Position numbers and translations under genes: made by a program. A stretch of 58,000 bases of DNA, taken from positions 54,440,647 through 54,498,646 of the forward strand of contig CM043942.1 in assembly GCA_014529385.2 (NCBI GenBank), in the 5' to 3' direction. The notes under the pieces are model-generated. The model was not told the origin of the DNA and did no database searches. It saw only the letters and a list, made by a program, of their open reading frames with translations. The DNA is from Adiantum capillus-veneris. Taxonomy: Eukaryota > Streptophyta > Polypodiopsida > Polypodiales > Pteridaceae. Shown piece by piece: positions 30,175 to 39,442 of the stretch. The stretch's first letter is position 1, and each line of letters opens with the position of its first letter.

Positions 30175-30555
30175 TTACTCCCAATCCAGAGCGCCTTTAT
30201 TCCATTCGTAAATAAATCCAATGGTCAGAATCCATACAAACACCATCATGAACCAAAATCCAAACCACCATCTTATTCAAGGATACTGCCCAAGGAAACA
30301 AAAAAGTCACTTCCAATCAAAGATAATGAATAGAGGAGAGACCAAATAAAATCATATATCAAAACGACTTCTGACATCACCGGATAGATCAAAACCGCGT
30401 TCGTAAGCTGACAATTTATCTAGATAAGCCGGACCTTTTAAAGCAAATGCAAAAGAGGCACCGACTAGGATTAGGGAAAGTAGCAAACTGATGCCCAAGT
30501 AGAGAGGAATAGGGGTAAATTCAGAAATAGGGATAAAAGCGGGTTCGAAGTTCAT
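30175..30555 (-). CDS. nad3: NADH dehydrogenase subunit 3 (nad3), locally frameshifted
   Basis: Complex I membrane subunit. MNFEPAFIP precedes the usual start, then [39 protein letters not shown] and RFDI, an in-frame TGA (Arg), [12 protein letters not shown], and finally [17 protein letters not shown] before TAA. In the middle ([16 protein letters not shown] region) about 24 codons are in another frame: one T is missing in the FD-LE codons and two more bases further on, so the net frame is restored. All are homopolymer contractions. It may be intact if these are sequencing errors. Confidence 0.87.
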
Positions 30556-31310
30556 GTTTTTTGTTTGACTTTTCTTTTCGCATTGGGTTTTTCATTCTTG
30601 TATCCATAACCTTTTTCTTTCTGTTTTGCAAATGGCTTTAAGGCTTCCTTTTTGGCTTCTTTCCTTCCTAGATACAATTAAAATAGTGAACCGAGAAAGA
30701 TTCATGAACTATTACTGCTGCAACGACACATCTTTACTTTATAACATTTAGCAAACAGCCTCGACAGTGTGACGAAATGGGGCCGTGTCTTAGTTGGTTT
30801 TTTCAAGTCTAAACTCTATAAAAAAAAGGGCTATAGGCACGCACATATAAGCAATAGCTTTTTTGTGTTTTGTTTAAAAAAAACAGGACAAACCTATATA
30901 ATAATGAAACCCGTGAAAAGAAGATGACGACGATAACTTGTGAGTCTCTTTACATATAACTATGCTCTTAGCAGCTCTACAATTACGAGCTATTATGGTG
31001 TCATTTGATCAAGTTACGAATGGCGAAAGGCAAAGGATTGACATTTATCAAGCGAGGCTCTTTGAAGAAAGCTTAATAGGAAATACGTGCGGTGCGTAAA
31101 GAACGGACGGAATTACGCTTCAATCAGTGCACGATAACTTTTAAAAAAAGGCCAAAGAAGACTTGGACCTTTAATAGCCTGGCCATTCATAGAGCGACTA
31201 AACCTAGCTCTTTGATTTCTTAACGGCCTGGCCATCATATCATAGGGAAAGAGCGTCTTGTAATTTTCGATTCTGTACTGTACTTCAGCATAATCATCAA
31301 GGAAAAGTGT
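30556..31310. other. Spacer between trnS and nad3
   Basis: No recognised gene. A 'CTGGCCAT' motif recurs near 31180 and 31226. Confidence 0.5.
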
Positions 31311-31397
31311 AGGAGGAAAGAGGATTCGAACCCATGATACAAAGTATTGTAGGTTGATTTAGCAAACCAATGCCTTAAGCCGCTCAGCCATACCTCC
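31311..31397 (-). tRNA. trnS-GCU: tRNA-Ser(GCU)
   Basis: 87 nt with the long variable arm of serine tRNAs. Acceptor GGAGGTA/TTCCTCC with one U-U mismatch, anticodon loop TTGCTAA with anticodon GCT, and T-loop TTCGAAT. The T-stem also has imperfect pairs. trnS(gcu) is among the chlamydial-like tRNAs described in early vascular plant mitochondria. Confidence 0.88.
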
Positions 31398-31530
31398 GGG
31401 AAGGGAAGGGATCGGACCTTCCCCCAGCGTTAGTTTGTATTTTCAAGTTCTGTTTTATAATAAAAAAAAGAAAGTCTATATCTGTATCTATAAAAGGAAA
31501 CTACAAACTATGAAAATAAGATACGATCGA

Positions 31531-32011
31531 TTATCCATTTTCTTTTTCAATCAGTGAAATGTTGCAGCTATTTGATTGAAACACTTGTTTGAATTTCTGT
31601 CCAAAGTCAGCCGCGGCAGATGTAGAGACAACGAATCCATCTTCGGCATACGATGCCGACATGAAGATTTCAGGCAATTCCACAAACAGTAATTCCGGAG
31701 CCTGCAGAAGTTATTAGAACAACTCGAAATAGGCTTTTGGCTTTCTTTAAAAGCTGACCGGCCAATTCGGGTTTTTGGGGGGTAATCTGATGGTTGAAAG
31801 GCAATTTAAGATTTCCGGTAAGGGGAGGGTTGAAGTAGAGGGAATTTTGAGCCCCGTGTGATGTAATGTATAATCCAATGTTAATCGCAAGCTCATGGAA
31901 TTTAACAAACAATTGCTTATTTGCCATTTCCAGGTTATTAAGTAAAGTAGTTGCCTTATAAGCGAAAGCCCTTGCTTGCTTGATTCCCGTCAATTTGTTG
32001 CGTTATCCCAT
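31531..32011 (-). CDS. Unknown ORF with one frame change
   Basis: Not identified. From ATG-GGA-TAA the frame reads RNKLTGIKQARAFAYKATTL, ANKQLFVKFHELAINIGLYI, GNLKLPFNHQI and KKAKSLFRVVLIT; after about 31690 the coding signal moves to another frame (LLFVELPEIFMSASYAEDGF, then AADFGQKFKQVF) and ends at TAA. Total about 160 residues. It has a ribosomal-protein-like basic start but matches no family I can name. The frame change needs one extra or two missing bases. Confidence 0.4.
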
Positions 32012-32479
32012 GCGTGGCTGTGGAGATATAATTATGATTTTAACGAACCTATAAGGGATTGTAGTTGTTTGGGAAACAAGGCTCAACCAGATCATGTGTT
32101 ACCCAAGCCTTGGGCAATTGCCCCATTTGGTATGTTTCGGTCAAACCCGAATTTATTGCCAATTTTGAAGAAGATAAGACCAGACATCTTCTATAAAAAT
32201 ATGCCTGCCGGCCAAAAGTGTTCTATCAATTTCAATTCACTCCCTGCGCAAAGAACTATAGCTATTCCCGCCCCTGGAAAAGCCAGAATAACTAAGCTAA
32301 GATCATTAAACAAAGTAATGAAAATGAAAAGTGAAAAAAGTCATTGTTTATTGTTTTTTTTCTTCTTTTTTATGCGCTCTTTGATAGTTTTTTCCTTTTT
32401 TCTTTGTTTTTTCCTTTTTTATGGAATTTTTTTTGTAAATTCCTTTGGCTTTTTTGCTGGGGTTTTAAGCATTTTTTAA
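31976..32479 (+). CDS. Plus-strand ORF of 167 codons, uncertain
   Basis: Uninterrupted frame with an ordinary polar body (DHVLPKPWAIAPFGMFRS, SINFNSLPAQRTIAIPAPGK) and a C-terminal run of Phe-rich hydrophobic residues encoded by a T-rich tract. It lies between two minus-strand coding regions. Not recognised; the start codon is a non-ATG or an internal ATG. Confidence 0.3.
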   Translation: MLDSRQFVALSHAWLWRYNYDFNEPIRDCSCLGNKAQPDHVLPKPWAIAPFGMFRSNPNLLPILKKIRPDIFYKNMPAGQKCSINFNSLPAQRTIAIPAPGKARITKLRSLNKVMKMKSEKSHCLLFFFFFFMRSLIVFSFFLCFFLFYGIFFVNSFGFFAGVLSIF

Positions 32480-33100
32480 ATAAATGACTGTTTTTATGAC
32501 TAATGAGCAAAATGGATTTGTGAACCATATAGAATCATTATTCACCGGAATGGGATGAGTAATTAATCTGTGTAATTCCTTGGGAGAATAGAATCTACCA
32601 AAAATGCAATAAGTATTCATAATCAATTAGCTTCAAATATAGCGTAAAAATCTCTACATGCATTCAATATAACCAAACCATCTAGAATTTAGCGTGTTAT
32701 CAGTCCCTCAAAATATCTTTACATCTTTAATAAACGTGGGCTAGAGTGCTGCGTGGATGAAGATTTTAAGCGTTTCTCATGTTTCATATGTTCCCAATTA
32801 GTTAAAAAACCACCAATCCATTTAGAATTAATATGATTTTAATTGGTTTTTTTTGCCATTTTTGTTATTATTTCATTGCATAAAGGATCAGTATTTACTA
32901 ACAGTAAATGGCCTCCTTTATGAATAATAGATTTAATCATATTACAAGCAATCTTCAATAAGAAAAGTGTTTTTTCTAAATCGATAATAGCCCTTTTATG
33001 TCTAAATCCATATGAATATCTTTAATAGTATAGGGTAGAGGGTCCTTAATAGCCTAGATGTGCACTTGTACTCGGTAATCTCTAAAGAATGACTTTCTGT
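32465..33100 (-). CDS. rps2: Ribosomal protein S2 (rps2), start uncertain
   Basis: Mitochondrial small-subunit protein S2. TSAHLGYQGP, RYSYGFRHKRAIIDLEKTLF, NACRDFY-like positions, HKGGHLLLVNTDPLCNEII, SKWIGGFLTNWE, DGLVILNACRDFYAI and, after a frame break, VNNDSIWFTNP and SLVIKTVIYL before TAA. Many TAA/TGA codons fall at Gln/Arg positions. One missing C (CCC read as CC) shifts the frame near the PFPVNN motif. No ATG or ACG is convincing for the start; the region upstream (to about 33350) is A-rich and open in another frame. Confidence 0.82.
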
Positions 33101-33406
33101 TTTTCTTTGGAATAATATTTTTTTCTTTTTCTTCTATCTTATATGGATAGGCCGTAACGGTGTATAATATTTTTTTATTCTTATTCTTTGAGATTTCAAA
33201 TCTATATATCCGTTTGGAAACCAATAGAACAATAGCGAATGATTCTGGCAGACTGCAGGTCATGATAAATTGAAAGGTGACTTTTTGTATTGGGTTTTTC
33301 ATCTCTTGTATCCATAACCTTTTTTGTTTTGAAACCTCAAAAAACAAAAAAGTAACCTACTGTGTACACTATTCATGCAGGTCGCTACTTATGCGACACT
33401 TTGCGA
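33101..33406. other. A-rich leader of rps2
   Basis: A minus-strand frame of about 97 codons is open through here, but its sequence is low-complexity and Lys-rich. It may include the missing rps2 5' end. Confidence 0.4.
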
Positions 33407-33867
33407 AGGTTAATTAAACGGGCCAAACGGCCCATCTCCTTCGGAATCAGAGCTAACAACAGTCGAATTTGCGCCTGCGTCCGCAGTTAAATTTGTGTCC
33501 ACACCCGCAGTACTTGTTACTAGTTCCTGATAAGCAGTGATCACTTCACTTACCGCCGGGATTATCCGATTCTCGTTCATTTAGCTCCGCTGCGCGAGCT
33601 TTGCCTTTTTCCGGCGAATTTATTGTTTTTTCGAAGGGCTTTACTTTACTAAGGCAAAAAGGAGGTTCCGTCTTCGTCTCTTAGACAACGGGTCACGTCT
33701 TGCACTACGTCAAGTTTAGCCAAGACGCTTTGCACTTGTTGATCTGCTAGATTAATTCCCTTTTTCTCCGAGCTTCTAGCTTTGGCAAATGAAATCAACG
33801 ATTTGAATCTGTCATGGCTCTGAATTTGACCCCATCCTGACTCGGAAAAAAGTGGCATAATTAGCAT
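33407..33867 (-). CDS. Unknown ORF(s) with acidic tail
   Basis: Two minus-strand pieces. Upstream, 72 codons from ATG (FKSLISFAKARSSEKKGINL, QVQSVLAKLDVVQDVTRCL), then two in-frame stops that could be edited, then a shift into a clean 58-codon frame starting ATG (ENRIIPAVSEVITAYQELV, acidic end VVSSDSEGDGPFGPFN). They could be one gene of about 150 residues with a frameshift, or two small ones. No family recognised. Confidence 0.35.
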
Positions 33868-34200
33868 GGCCCCGCCTTTTCAGGTGTGACGCGTTGTCCG
33901 CTACGTTTTCGATCTCAGTAGTGAGCTAGCCAATGCTAGACTAACGGAACGGCAGTCCGGGCCACCGCCTTACTACGTGTGTGTTTGTGTATTTCTCCGC
34001 TCCGGAGTTGCGGCCTTTGAGGACTCTGTTCGGGCCTTTTCGTTCGCACTCTCCTTTGCCATCCATCCCATCTACACGTCTGCTCGGAGCCGTTACGGGT
34101 CTGCATGGCATGCAATGTAGTCAATCAATTGAAACCTGGTACGCGTAAAGCGAATGAATCCTAGTTTCAAAAGAAAAAAAAAATACCTTTTCAAAAAATT
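33868..34200. other. Spacer
   Basis: No gene seen. 'TTTTCGATCTCAxTAG' near 33906 recalls 12223. Confidence 0.5.
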
Positions 34201-35238
34201 ACGGGGGATAAGACCTTATATAAAGATACAATAAAGAAGTTACTTAAATTTAAAACAAACGCTAACTTTTTGAAGATTTGTAATTCATGTAACTATACTT
34301 TTAGATTAGTAAATAAACTATCAAAAGATTACAACAAATTTAAAACAGATGTTAATAAGCCTGTAACCAATATGTTTACTGAAGTATCAATTCCTTTATC
34401 GGTTTCAGAACCAAACCCCCCTGTATCGTCAGTGCCAGATCCTTTATCTATGCCTGATCCTGTATCGTCAGTGCCTAATCCTGTATCGTCAGTGCCGGAT
34501 TCTGTATCTAACGTGTCCGATCCTATATCGTCTACGCCTGATAGTTTGTTGCCTATGCCTAAACCTTTATCGTCGGCTGATCCTTTATTGTCACCTGATT
34601 CTTTCTCGTTACCTTGCTGCTGAGGATCAATCGATAGATCAATCCTCGGCCCAAAATTAACAATAAATACGCATAAATCATCTTCGTCGAAACCCGTAGC
34701 TTCTTCGTTGAAACCAATTGCTTTTTTGCCAGTAGCTTCTCCGTCTTCGCCCGCAGCGTCGAAACCCGTAGCATCTTTGCCAATTGCTTCTTCGTTGAAA
34801 CCCGCAGTTTCTCAGCTAATTGCTTCTTTGCCTTACGCTTCTTCGTCGAAACCAATTGCTTTTTCTTCTTCTTTGTCGGGTATACAATGTGTTTCAACCC
34901 CGCATATAGTAAATTCAGTAATAAGTAATAAGTTATCAAGCCTAAAACTATTGTTATTAAAAGTGGTAAGTTTATTTCCATTAATATTTCATATAATAAA
35001 TAATAGTTATTTAGGTGAGATAAATGAGAATAGTTTAATTGACAATTTTAATAGTAATTTAATACAATATGATATAAGTATTCTTTTAAGTATAGTTATA
35101 GCATTAGTAGTATCATACGCATTGAATTATAAATCAATGTCAAATAACAAGTTACTAAGAAAAATCTTATTTCAAGTGTTGATAACATTTCTTTTTGTTT
35201 CTTTTCTGAGACAAAAAAGTGCTTTTTTTGCGTGCTAG
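34201..35238 (+). CDS. Ser/Pro-repeat membrane ORF
   Basis: Unrecognised. Reading from an ACG (possible edited start; no ATG upstream in frame) to TAG gives about 345 codons with one in-frame TGA at 34621. Order: a basic AT-rich start (LYKDTIKKLLKFKTNANFLK), a 7-residue repeat region (DPVSSVPxxx, from 21-nt DNA repeats, 34430-34600), a junction reading GGATCAATCGATAG shared with orf103, a second repeat region (KPVASLPIASS, 34680-34860), then three hydrophobic segments (LLLLKVVSLFPLIFHII; ISILLSIVIALVVSYAL; VLITFLFVSFL). It directly precedes the atp9-ORF330 fusion. The antisense frame is open too but lacks this order. Confidence 0.5.
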
Positions 35239-35282
35239 CTACACCTTTTTATTATTATTACACAGACACTTAAGAATTAGTT

Positions 35283-36038
35283 ACGCTAGAAGGTGCAAAA
35301 TTAATTGGAGTAGGAGCGGCTACCATAGCCCTAGCAGGAGCAGCAGTAGGTATTGGAAACGTATTTAGTTCCATGAATAACCTCACTAAAAAAAGAAATC
35401 TTTTGAATTTGAATAACCTCACCAGAAATCTCTCCTTTCTTTTGAATAACCTCACCATATATCTCTCCTTTATTTCTAAGAACCTCAACATATATCTCTC
35501 CTTTCTTTTTAATAACCTCACCATATATCTCTCCTTTCTTTCGTTGAGAAAGGTATTCTTGTTTGTTGCTCTTTTTTTAATTTTATTAAATCTAATTGGG
35601 CTTGGGTTTGCTGAAACAGCATACTGTATGAATATGGGCGCTAGTAGTTCTTCAATAGTAACTCAAGCGTCTTCACATTCACAGTTTATGCAACTAAAGG
35701 AGGAGGATTGCCGTTCAATCTTATTTGAAACTTGGCAAGATTGTGATAAAATACTAAAAACCTGCCAACAAGGCAGATTGCCCAGCGCTGAGAACGGTTA
35801 TGAATTCGTTTCACAACTGCAGCCTGCGCAAATAAACAATCTAGTAAACTCTATCTCTGCCAAGTTAAACCCCTCCATAGTCAGCGAAGCCACAATGCAG
35901 GAATGGGCTCAGATTTCGGTACAGTTTAAGGAGGCAAACTCCCGTCTGTTCACGTCGTTCCATAAGGACCTTATTCCTGGCTTGATGCTCATCTCTGGGG
36001 TATCTCTCCCTTTAAGCATGTCCCGGAAGAGGGCATAG
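35283..36038 (+). CDS. In-frame fusion of atp9 N-terminus to ORF330
   Basis: ACG starts atp9 residues 1-30 ([20 protein letters not shown] to NVFSS), and the next codon is the ATG of ORF330, exactly in frame (90 nt from ACG to ATG). The fusion loses the second atp9 helix with its essential acidic residue and joins the first helix and loop to the 11-residue repeats. As sequenced, a missing C near 36023 stops the frame after about 251 codons. If that is an error, the fusion would be about 360 residues. Chimeric ORFs containing ATP synthase pieces are a known class in plant mitochondria; any effect here is unknown. Confidence 0.8.
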   Translation, partial: TLEGAKLIGVGAATIALAGAAVGIGNVFSSMNNLTKKRNLLNLNNLTRNLSFLLNNLTIYLSFISKNLNIYLSFLFNNLTIYLSFLSLRKVFLFVALFLILLNLIGLGFAETAYCMNMGASSSSIVTQASSHSQFMQLKEEDCRSILFETWQDCDKILKTCQQGRLPSAENGYEFVSQLQPAQINNLVNSISAKLNPSIVSEATMQEWAQISVQFKEANSRLFTSFHKDLIPGLMLISGVSLPLSMSRKRA

Positions 36039-36363
36039 AACTCCTCTTGAAGGTCCCCTTCTCCCAGGAAGTGATAGCGCATTATGCCGCGCAAATAGTC
36101 TCCCAGGCGCAACCTTTGATTGACATGTATAAAGCCCTGTTTGAGCTCTTGCCTTCGACTCAGAAGTAGTTTTTGTTGAGCAAGACATGCCGCCGCTGAA
36201 TCCAGAAACAGAAATAACTGTTTCGCAGGAGGAGGCGGATAAAATCCAAGCCGTTCATAATAAAGCCAGGGACGCTGTCCAGATTTTCGTTAAGTTCCAT
36301 AGGCTTAGAAGCCGGATTCGTAAAGGGACTGCCTTTAAACTTAAACGTAGACGTCGTGGTTAA
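36039..36363 (+). pseudogene. ORF330 3' part, out of frame (third copy)
   Basis: The remaining C-terminal third of ORF330, separated from the start by a one-base loss near 36023 and with a further C missing near 36161. The sequence is otherwise the same as the other copies. Confidence 0.85.
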
Positions 36364-36637
36364 AAAACCGTCTCACGGGCAGAGCGGACACCCTGGGGAG
36401 GGTAAAAACCACAGCTGACGACTGAATCCGAATATTACGGATTACATATATCAAGTAATTACTTTCTTTTAGGGAAGGGATGGTTAAATTATTCGGTAAC
36501 CAACCGAGAGATCATCAACGACAAAGATTGACTTTTTTGTCTTTTAATTGAGTTAATTTTCTTTAATTACGTAAACTCATTTTGAAATAACGCAAAAAAC
36601 ATTTCCAGGGTTGGGCTTTCCTTGACCCAACCCCCCC

Positions 36638-36711
36638 GCACCGATAGCTCAATTGGATAGAGTCCCTGGCTTCGAACCAGGTAGTTAGGGGTTCGAGTCC
36701 TCTTCAGTGCA
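36638..36711 (+). tRNA. trnR-UCG: tRNA-Arg(UCG), third copy
   Basis: Identical to the other copies, anticodon TCG, C5-A68 mismatch retained. Confidence 0.9.
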
Positions 36712-38565
36712 ACATCGTTTCATTTCGGGCTTCGATAAAGCTATATACCACTAACTCTCACTCTTATTGAGAAGAAAGCTTTCACAACTTGCAAGGTAAA
36801 GCATGTATCTTCCACCCGGTATTATGTTCAGTCCTCTTTCTTTCAGTTCTTGTTTTATTTAAAGTAAGCGGTTCCCTACGCTTTTTCCTATAGCCCACCT
36901 TTTCGATGTTTTAAATCCTATGCCAAGACTAGGGAGCGAGGGGCACAAAGTGTCAAGCAGGGTTGGGTTAACCTTTCTCGCCGATCCAATTTATACTGGG
37001 ATCAGAGGAATGAGTTGAGAACGCCACTACGTTCCTGTACCCTTTGCTCTTAAAAAGTATCGCTGGTTTTCCCTGCATAATCTGGGCGCATGGTCGAATA
37101 CGTCCAGTCTAGCGTTGGTAATTCCGTAGAAATAAATGGATGCACGAAGTTCATTCTAACGCCGTAGACACCGAGAGTTTAATTGGTTGAGCCCTGAAGT
37201 GCCGAAGGGCAATCCCAACGCAAACCGTAGACATTGATAGTTCCTCATACACGCCTTGTTTCTAAATTACCATGTTATCGCCATGACGGGTTTCGTAACC
37301 TCGTCGTGTACTCGAAGCGACAGTGAATTGATCTCTAATCACAATCACCCAGTCCTCTTAATGGTGTCGCTAGGGCAAACAAAACAAGCCAACCACGGGA
37401 AGGAAGGCAGAAAATTGAGTAAATAGAAGCAGAGGATCAATAATGTCTGGGTTATTGCACTGGCCACTTTCCCTTCTTGCCTGCTTTCGATACTTTCTGC
37501 CTACAACCTCTAGCCTTTCTTGCTATCAAAGCAGTGCTTGCTTGGTTGCGGGGAGGCTAACCTTTCTCAGTTCCACGAGGCCTACTTTGGCTGCCTTTGC
37601 AGGATATCGCCTATCTTTACTTTTTAGGGGTTACGGGGGCTATCTTTCTTTCTTGATCGTATCGGTTCCTTTTTTGCTTTGTACGTACCCTGCATTAGTC
37701 TTGATCCTAAGTGGCGAGGCAAGGAAAAGGTATTCTGTACAATGAAACAACGAGGGCCGCAGGCAACGGGCAGTTCATATCTATGGCAACGCCAATCTAT
37801 CGGTTACACGAAAACGCGTCGCGCCTTCGCTTCGGCTGCCCCCTTCGTCCCTTAGAGAGCAGTAAGACTTTAGCCATCGCAAATCAGTCAGTACTAACGT
37901 GTTCATCCCTTCGGGCCTCAATTTATTCATGTATTCAAAGCGGCAGCTAAAAGTTCAAGTGCTTCGCCGTGTTACACGTAAGTAGGGTCTAAGGTTGTAT
38001 AACATAGTGACGAGGCTCTTGTCCTAAGCGTAGTAATGCGATTAGGCCATGCCAATACGATTTCAGCGGCTTCGCGCCTACGTATGCCCTGGTTACGTGT
38101 TATCGCTTCCCTTCAAAAAGGCTTGTATTTTCTCTAGGTTTCGAAGCAACACAAAAACAAGCCAACCTATGTAAGATTCAGCTTGCCAAGTTTAAGTTTA
38201 AGTTCTTTGAGCTAACCTCGTTCCCTTATTAAGCTACTGCAAGGCAGCTAATAAAGCAGCAAATTGCTAATCTATCAATCAATACATGGAAAGTGGCAGC
38301 TTGGACAGTCAGCTTCATGGCAGCAACATAAAACGGGATGGTCACGATGGGCAGCCTGTAGCCGCAATGGGGCTTAGTTGGGAGAGTTAGAAGCGGATAG
38401 CTTTCGGTATAGCGTTTCGCTATTCTTGCATAAGTGTTGTTTTCTCTACATCCTTCATTAGGGTTTTTTGCTCATTAGGCGAATGTGCTTCTAGACAACG
38501 CGCTGAGCTAGAGGCATACGTTTCTGACTTCGAGATGGCATGATTCACTTTTTTTGCCAAGCTTT
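36712..38565. other. Non-coding, copy of 7340-9194
   Basis: Same unrecognised content as the arm 1 counterpart. A lost C near 37463 creates a longer hydrophobic frame (37443-37745), which I regard as incidental. Confidence 0.5.
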
Positions 38566-38919
38566 TCACGCTACAGGGGCTGGGCCCCAGACCAGTAGAT
38601 CTGGGCCAAGACAGGATTTTTGGGGGAGAAGGCACTTAAAAAAATCCAATACATACAAGAACTTTAAAAAAGACCGAGGATATAATATCTTTAAGCCAAT
38701 CTGCCAAAGTGGGAGGGTCCCTTCCCAGTCAGGCACTGAATCACTTGAACCTGAGCTACTGCCCGGAGCAGGTTCTTGTGGAACTCCCTTCGAATTGTTA
38801 GTAAAGACTAGGGAATTAGAGGACTCTGCCTGTGGCCTTTCCGTAGGCATCGGCGGAGTTTTTGAGCGTTCTGCACGCGAAGCAAATAAACATGAGAATA
38901 AGGAAAAAAGCTAATCCAT
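38566..38919 (-). CDS. orf117, third copy
   Basis: Same as 9195-9548: hydrophobic start, Pro/Ser-rich linker and a second hydrophobic stretch, with a TAG as third codon. Confidence 0.38.
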
Positions 38920-39442
38920 TAGAAAAAGGTTTCTATTTGATTTGTTTTACCGATATTTCTGGCATTTCAATTTAATTTTCATTGCCTCAGGCAGGATAGC
39001 GAATAATCTTACTTTACTAGCGGCCTTTAACTTGCTTGATAAACCAACGGAGCTTTAGATGTCAGCGTCCCAAGCAAGGACTACAACGAGCCATGCCCGT
39101 GTCATTAACGGCCAGACTCCTATACATAGTGACTCTACACCGTTTAAGGTATAAAGTTAACTGTAGATAGCCCGACTTACAGCTTATAACATAAAACTTC
39201 CTAAATGCCAGCCAAAAACGAATAGGCAAAGCACTGTCAGACTATTTGAATTGCTTTAATATGCTAAAATAAAGCAGAATAATAAGGAAAAAAAAGATTC
39301 CAATTCCTATCTTATTCGATCATAACGACTTTACCTGTCTCTGTCGAATCTAATCTTGCTGATAACTCAATAAGATGAAGCAATAGCCATAAAAGAAGAA
39401 CTGCCATGAATACCGGAACAAAAAAGAAAGGATTCATTAAGT
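38920..39442. other. Spacer upstream of nad5
   Basis: The repeat ends near 39295; the remainder is the nad5 5' region. No other gene. Confidence 0.5.

Larger units (their letters stand above)
35232..39295 (+). repeat. Third repeat copy (matches about 5710-9928)
   Basis: About 4.06 kb matching the start of inverted-repeat arm 1, but with 155 nt deleted between the atp9 midpoint and the ORF330 start, and with single-base losses in C-runs (CCCC to CCC near 36023, CC to C near 36161, CCC to CC near 37463). Confidence 0.93.
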
